Shown here: positions 63,461 through 64,000 of the stretch, in pieces
How positions within the stretch are numbered: position 1 is the stretch's first letter
Layout: every line of letters begins with the position of its first letter
Source: Halostagnicola sp. A56
GTDB lineage: Archaea; Halobacteriota; Halobacteria; Halobacteriales; Natrialbaceae
Length of the DNA stretch: 64,000 nucleotides
Direction of reading: 5' to 3'
Assembly: GCF_000691505.1 (NCBI RefSeq)
Contig: NZ_JMIP02000019.1
Location: 124,001 to 188,000, forward strand
The notes under the pieces: generated by a model
What the model was told of the DNA's origin: nothing
Database searches by the model: none
Seen by the model: the letters and a program-made list of their open reading frames with translations, nothing else
Translations under genes and position numbers: made by a program

Positions 63461-64000
63461 TCACGCACCGGTGAGATCGATCCCCAGAACGAAATCCGGC
63501 TCGTCCGCGACGCCGACGCCCGCGTAGGAGGCGTCGCTGGCGTATTCGACCGTTTCGGGGATTAGAACTCGAGTCTCGTCGACCCCGAGCGACGCGGCGT
63601 CTCGGGCGATGGCCGCGAACAGCGACCGCGCCGCGTCGACGTCCGCCCAGGCTCCGACGCCGTACTCGGCGAGGGTCGTCTCCCCGCCGTCCTCGGGTTG
63701 TTCCATGGTTCGCGTTCGATACGCGACTGCGCGGACACCGCCGCGCTCGGGCGTCGCCGGGCCAGCGGCGGGGTCGTCGCCCTCGACCGCGAACAGTGCC
63801 GTCTCGTCGGCGAACCGCGGGAAGTCCTCGCGCGTGAGTTCCCTGAGCGCCCAGCTCTGCTCAAGTGCCATCCCGAGCCCGCGGAGGTGATCGCGGGCGT
63901 CGCTTTCGTGCCAGAATCGCCACGCGTCGGCGGGGTCGCTCGAGACCGACAGCGGCCCGGACGCATCCGCGTCGGGTTCGGGCGTGGCGAAGCGAAACTC
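63461..64000 (-). CDS. GNAT acetyltransferase-like protein (5' end outside window)
   Basis: The reverse frame is open to the window edge (about 179 residues) and begins upstream of it. Visible parts are WRFWHESDARDHLRGLG, SWALRELTREDF and a closing DEPDFVLGIDLTG. The layout matches a haloarchaeal N-acetyltransferase family in which this is the C-terminal part. The acetyl-CoA loop is not clear in the visible part. An internal ATG at 63871 is not the real start. Confidence 0.7.
   Translation of the reverse strand, partial: EFRFATPEPDADASGPLSVSSDPADAWRFWHESDARDHLRGLGMALEQSWALRELTREDFPRFADETALFAVEGDDPAAGPATPERGGVRAVAYRTRTMEQPEDGGETTLAEYGVGAWADVDAARSLFAAIARDAASLGVDETRVLIPETVEYASDASYAGVGVADEPDFVLGIDLTGA

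Noticed and set aside
1-64000. tRNA, rRNA or riboswitch genes
   Set aside because: Read for cloverleaf-like T-arm sequences and conserved rRNA segments in spacers; none was convincing. A covariance-model scan would be needed to exclude small RNAs.

Overview
This window is chromosomal DNA from a halophilic archaeon of the class Halobacteria, most like the Natrialbales (Natrinema/Haloterrigena type). Signs of this are the high GC, the very acidic proteins rich in Asp and Glu, the many near-leaderless genes with a TATA-like box about 25-35 bases before the start codon, Tat-type lipoprotein signals (RRR plus a lipobox Cys), and family content typical of haloarchaea: KorAB, a bacterio-opsin-activator type HTH protein, a HalOD1 domain, a cupredoxin, a ubiquitin-like SAMP and conditioned medium-induced protein 4. 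I see no rRNA, tRNA, CRISPR array or complete insertion sequence.

Layout. 1-13.5 kb is core metabolism and transport: an NSS transporter, SDR and quinone oxidoreductases, an aminotransferase, 2-oxoacid:ferredoxin oxidoreductase korAB, an FNR-like oxidoreductase, methylmalonyl-CoA epimerase, a cupredoxin, a broken uspA and an HTH regulator. 13.6-17.7 kb is a visibly AT-richer insert carrying an acetyl-CoA-synthetase-like protein with degenerate catalytic motifs, followed by a divergent group II chaperonin with a His-rich tail and a replaced catalytic Asp. Its right side abuts an Fe-S oxidoreductase gene that has lost its C-terminal part. 19-37 kb is again core: a broken Cas4-like nuclease gene, Sua5/TsaC, a cysteine-free peroxiredoxin with a glutaredoxin-like partner, a CNNM/CorC protein, two PiT phosphate transporters, upp, an S9 peptidase, hisB, hisA and TrkH.

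37.4-46.3 kb is an accessory metal-handling region. It holds a membrane-anchored winged-helix protein with a Met-rich outer loop, a permease with two YHS domains, an amidohydrolase, a CxxC ArsR-like regulator, a frameshifted HMA chaperone, a P1B-type ATPase with unusual CPG and HEAS motifs, an FmdE-like protein and a truncated sensor gene. 46.4-64 kb returns to core: lysA-dapE, a MATE pseudogene with a palindromic operator, divergent purB and purN-purH, a GNAT, a glycosyltransferase, and a nucleoside-catabolism neighbourhood (uridine phosphorylase, PfkB kinase, deoC), then a K+ channel and a SAMP.

Two patterns run across the window. Five genes are each restored by adding exactly one base, which points either to consensus errors or to recent gene decay. 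Many intergenic spacers hold short tandem repeats with unrelated unit lengths (about 20 to 72 bp). The most unusual system is the paired pseudoenzyme locus at 13.8-17.5 kb.
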